Source of the DNA: CBFGWV01 sp965652545
GTDB taxonomy: Bacteria; Pseudomonadota; Gammaproteobacteria; Competibacterales; Competibacteraceae
DNA length: 15,082 nt
Assembly: GCA_965652545.1 (NCBI GenBank)
Contig: CBFGWV010000100.1
Coordinates: 1 to 15,082 of the forward strand
Reading direction: 5' to 3'
This document shows, one piece after another, positions 14,160 to 15,082 of the stretch. The position numbers and the translations under genes are program-made. Position 1 is the first letter of the stretch; the number at the start of each line of letters is the position of its first letter. The notes beneath the pieces were generated by a model. That model was not told where the DNA came from. It did no database searches and was given only the letters and a program-made list of their open reading frames with translations.

Positions 14160-14942
14160 ATGAGTGAATCGAATGCGGACATGGTGGAGCGCTTGGCCCC
14201 CTGGTTTCACAACCTGCACCTTCCCGACGGTACGCAGACCGCCCCGGATCACTTCCTGGGCGATTATCCGTCCTACAAATGGGCCGAGCTCGATCGTGTG
14301 TTGCCGGCGCGGATCGAAGGGTGGCGGGTACTCGATATCGGCTGCAACGCCGGATATCACAGCTTTGAGCTCGCGCGCCGCGGCGCCATGGTCACGGCCA
14401 TCGACAGCAACCCCCACTACCTGCGCCAGGCGAAGTGGGCCGCGCAGCAGATGGGGCTGGCCGAGCGTATTGAGTTTCGCTGCCAGCAAGTGTACGCGCT
14501 CGCCGCCGAGGACACGGTGTACGACCTGGTGCTGTTCATGGGCGTGTTCTACCACCTGCGCTATCCCTTGCTCGGTCTGGATATCGTCGCGCGCAAGACC
14601 GGCCGCCTGCTTTGCGTGATGGGCCTGCTGCTGCCTGGGCGGGAGGTCTTCCCCGGTACTGACGGGCGGGATTTCCACGACCGCGAAATCATGCACCAGC
14701 CGTCGTGGCCGAAGATGGCATTCATAGAAGGACGATTCGCCAACGATCCGACCACCTGGTGGATACCCAACTATGCCTGCCTGGAAGCCATGCTGCGCAC
14801 CAATGGGCTTGAGCCGGTGGCCAACCCCGGCGAGGAGTTGTACCTGTTCGCCCCGTCGCCCGATGCTGCGGATCGTCAAGCGGGAAACGAGGAATACCAG
14901 GCTGTCGCCGCACTCACGACGGGCACGAGTCGCGGCGGCTGA
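14160..14942 (+). CDS. CmoB-like SAM-dependent methyltransferase
   Basis: A 260-residue class I methyltransferase. The N-terminal block WFHNLHLPDGTQT (15-27) and PDHFLGDYPSYKW (29-41) resemble CmoB, the tRNA carboxymethyl transferase, as does FMGVFYHLRYPLLGLDIV in the middle. SAM-binding motif I is VLDIGCNAGYHS (57-68) and the ribose-binding acidic residue is D82 (TAIDSNP). The block TTWWIPNYACLEAML follows in the C-terminal part. It is shorter than CmoB (roughly 320 residues), and its place among sugar genes argues against a tRNA role; methylation of a sugar or glycoside is more likely (inference). From memory it belongs near TIGR04290. The start has AGGA (14150-14153) 6 bases upstream. The last ~25 residues look disordered. 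Confidence 0.87.
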   Translation: MSESNADMVERLAPWFHNLHLPDGTQTAPDHFLGDYPSYKWAELDRVLPARIEGWRVLDIGCNAGYHSFELARRGAMVTAIDSNPHYLRQAKWAAQQMGLAERIEFRCQQVYALAAEDTVYDLVLFMGVFYHLRYPLLGLDIVARKTGRLLCVMGLLLPGREVFPGTDGRDFHDREIMHQPSWPKMAFIEGRFANDPTTWWIPNYACLEAMLRTNGLEPVANPGEELYLFAPSPDAADRQAGNEEYQAVAALTTGTSRGG

Positions 14943-14957
14943 CGAGGTTGACACGCC

Positions 14958-15082
14958 ATGCAGCGGATTCTGGTGTGCCTGAGATACGGTATCGGCGATC
15001 TGGTCATGGAGATGCCGGTCCTGCGTCAATTGCGCCGTGAGCGGCCGCACGCCCACCTGACGGCCCTGGGCGCCCGGCCCGC
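14958..15082 (+). CDS. Glycosyltransferase family 9 (heptosyltransferase-like), N-terminal fragment cut by window end
   Basis: Only the first 41 codons are visible. They read as the opening of a GT9 protein: a first strand ILVCLRYGIGDLVMEMPVL with the GIGD loop, a helix LRQLRRERPHA, and a second strand LTALGARP. GT9 proteins transfer heptose or related sugars in lipopolysaccharide cores; members in secondary cassettes may use other sugars. The start is the ATG at 14958, with GAGG (14944-14947) 10 bases upstream and 15 bases after the methyltransferase stop, so it is likely part of the same operon. The gene runs off the window, so completeness cannot be judged. Confidence 0.75.
   Translation, partial: MQRILVCLRYGIGDLVMEMPVLRQLRRERPHAHLTALGARP

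Overview
This GC-rich window reads as a stretch of proteobacterial chromosome filled almost entirely with sugar-metabolism genes. The sequence itself does not fix the species: there are no RNA genes, and the proteobacterial guess rests on gene style and family content. The genes are packed tightly, with repeated ATGA start/stop overlaps, purine-rich ribosome binding sites and very little non-coding DNA. Fourteen protein genes are visible; the first is cut at its 5' end by the window edge and the last at its 3' end. No insertion sequence, CRISPR array, tRNA, signal peptide or clear membrane segment was seen.

Layout. Bases 1-8858 (+ strand) form one probable operon: a dTDP-L-rhamnose 4-epimerase-like SDR; a fusion of an unrecognised N-terminal domain to a CDP-paratose 2-epimerase-like SDR; a cobalamin-binding-type radical SAM enzyme; a GT4 glycosyltransferase; and three CgeB-like GT-B glycosyltransferases, the last two close tandem paralogues. 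Bases 8864-11068 (- strand) form a second unit: a UDP-glucuronate decarboxylase (UDP-xylose synthase) followed by a group A FAD monooxygenase. It converges on the first operon at a perfect hairpin (8859-8880). A 339-bp divergent spacer (11069-11407) with several short palindromes separates it from the third unit, 11408-15082 (+): inositol-3-phosphate synthase, a glycoside-hydrolase-like protein whose TIM-barrel order looks circularly permuted, a histidine phosphatase, a CmoB-like SAM methyltransferase and the start of a GT9 (heptosyltransferase-like) gene.

How the genes may work together (inference). The cassette supplies unusual building blocks: UDP-xylose, a deoxy-sugar nucleotide altered by the two SDR epimerases, and myo-inositol phosphate or, after dephosphorylation, inositol. 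At least five glycosyltransferases could join them, and a radical SAM enzyme, a methyltransferase and a flavin monooxygenase could decorate them. The product is most simply a cell-surface or small-molecule glycoconjugate containing inositol, xylose or deoxy sugars. From memory, the radical SAM and methyltransferase genes resemble proteins covered by the TIGR04295 and TIGR04290 models, found in an uncharacterised conserved cassette of rhizobia and relatives (the 'rhizo-twelve' system); this needs an HMM check. No polymerase, flippase, ABC exporter or lipid-carrier transferase lies inside the window, so export and final structure cannot be deduced. The strongest novelties are the permuted glycosidase-like protein, the unknown domain fused to the paratose-epimerase fold, and the cassette as a whole.
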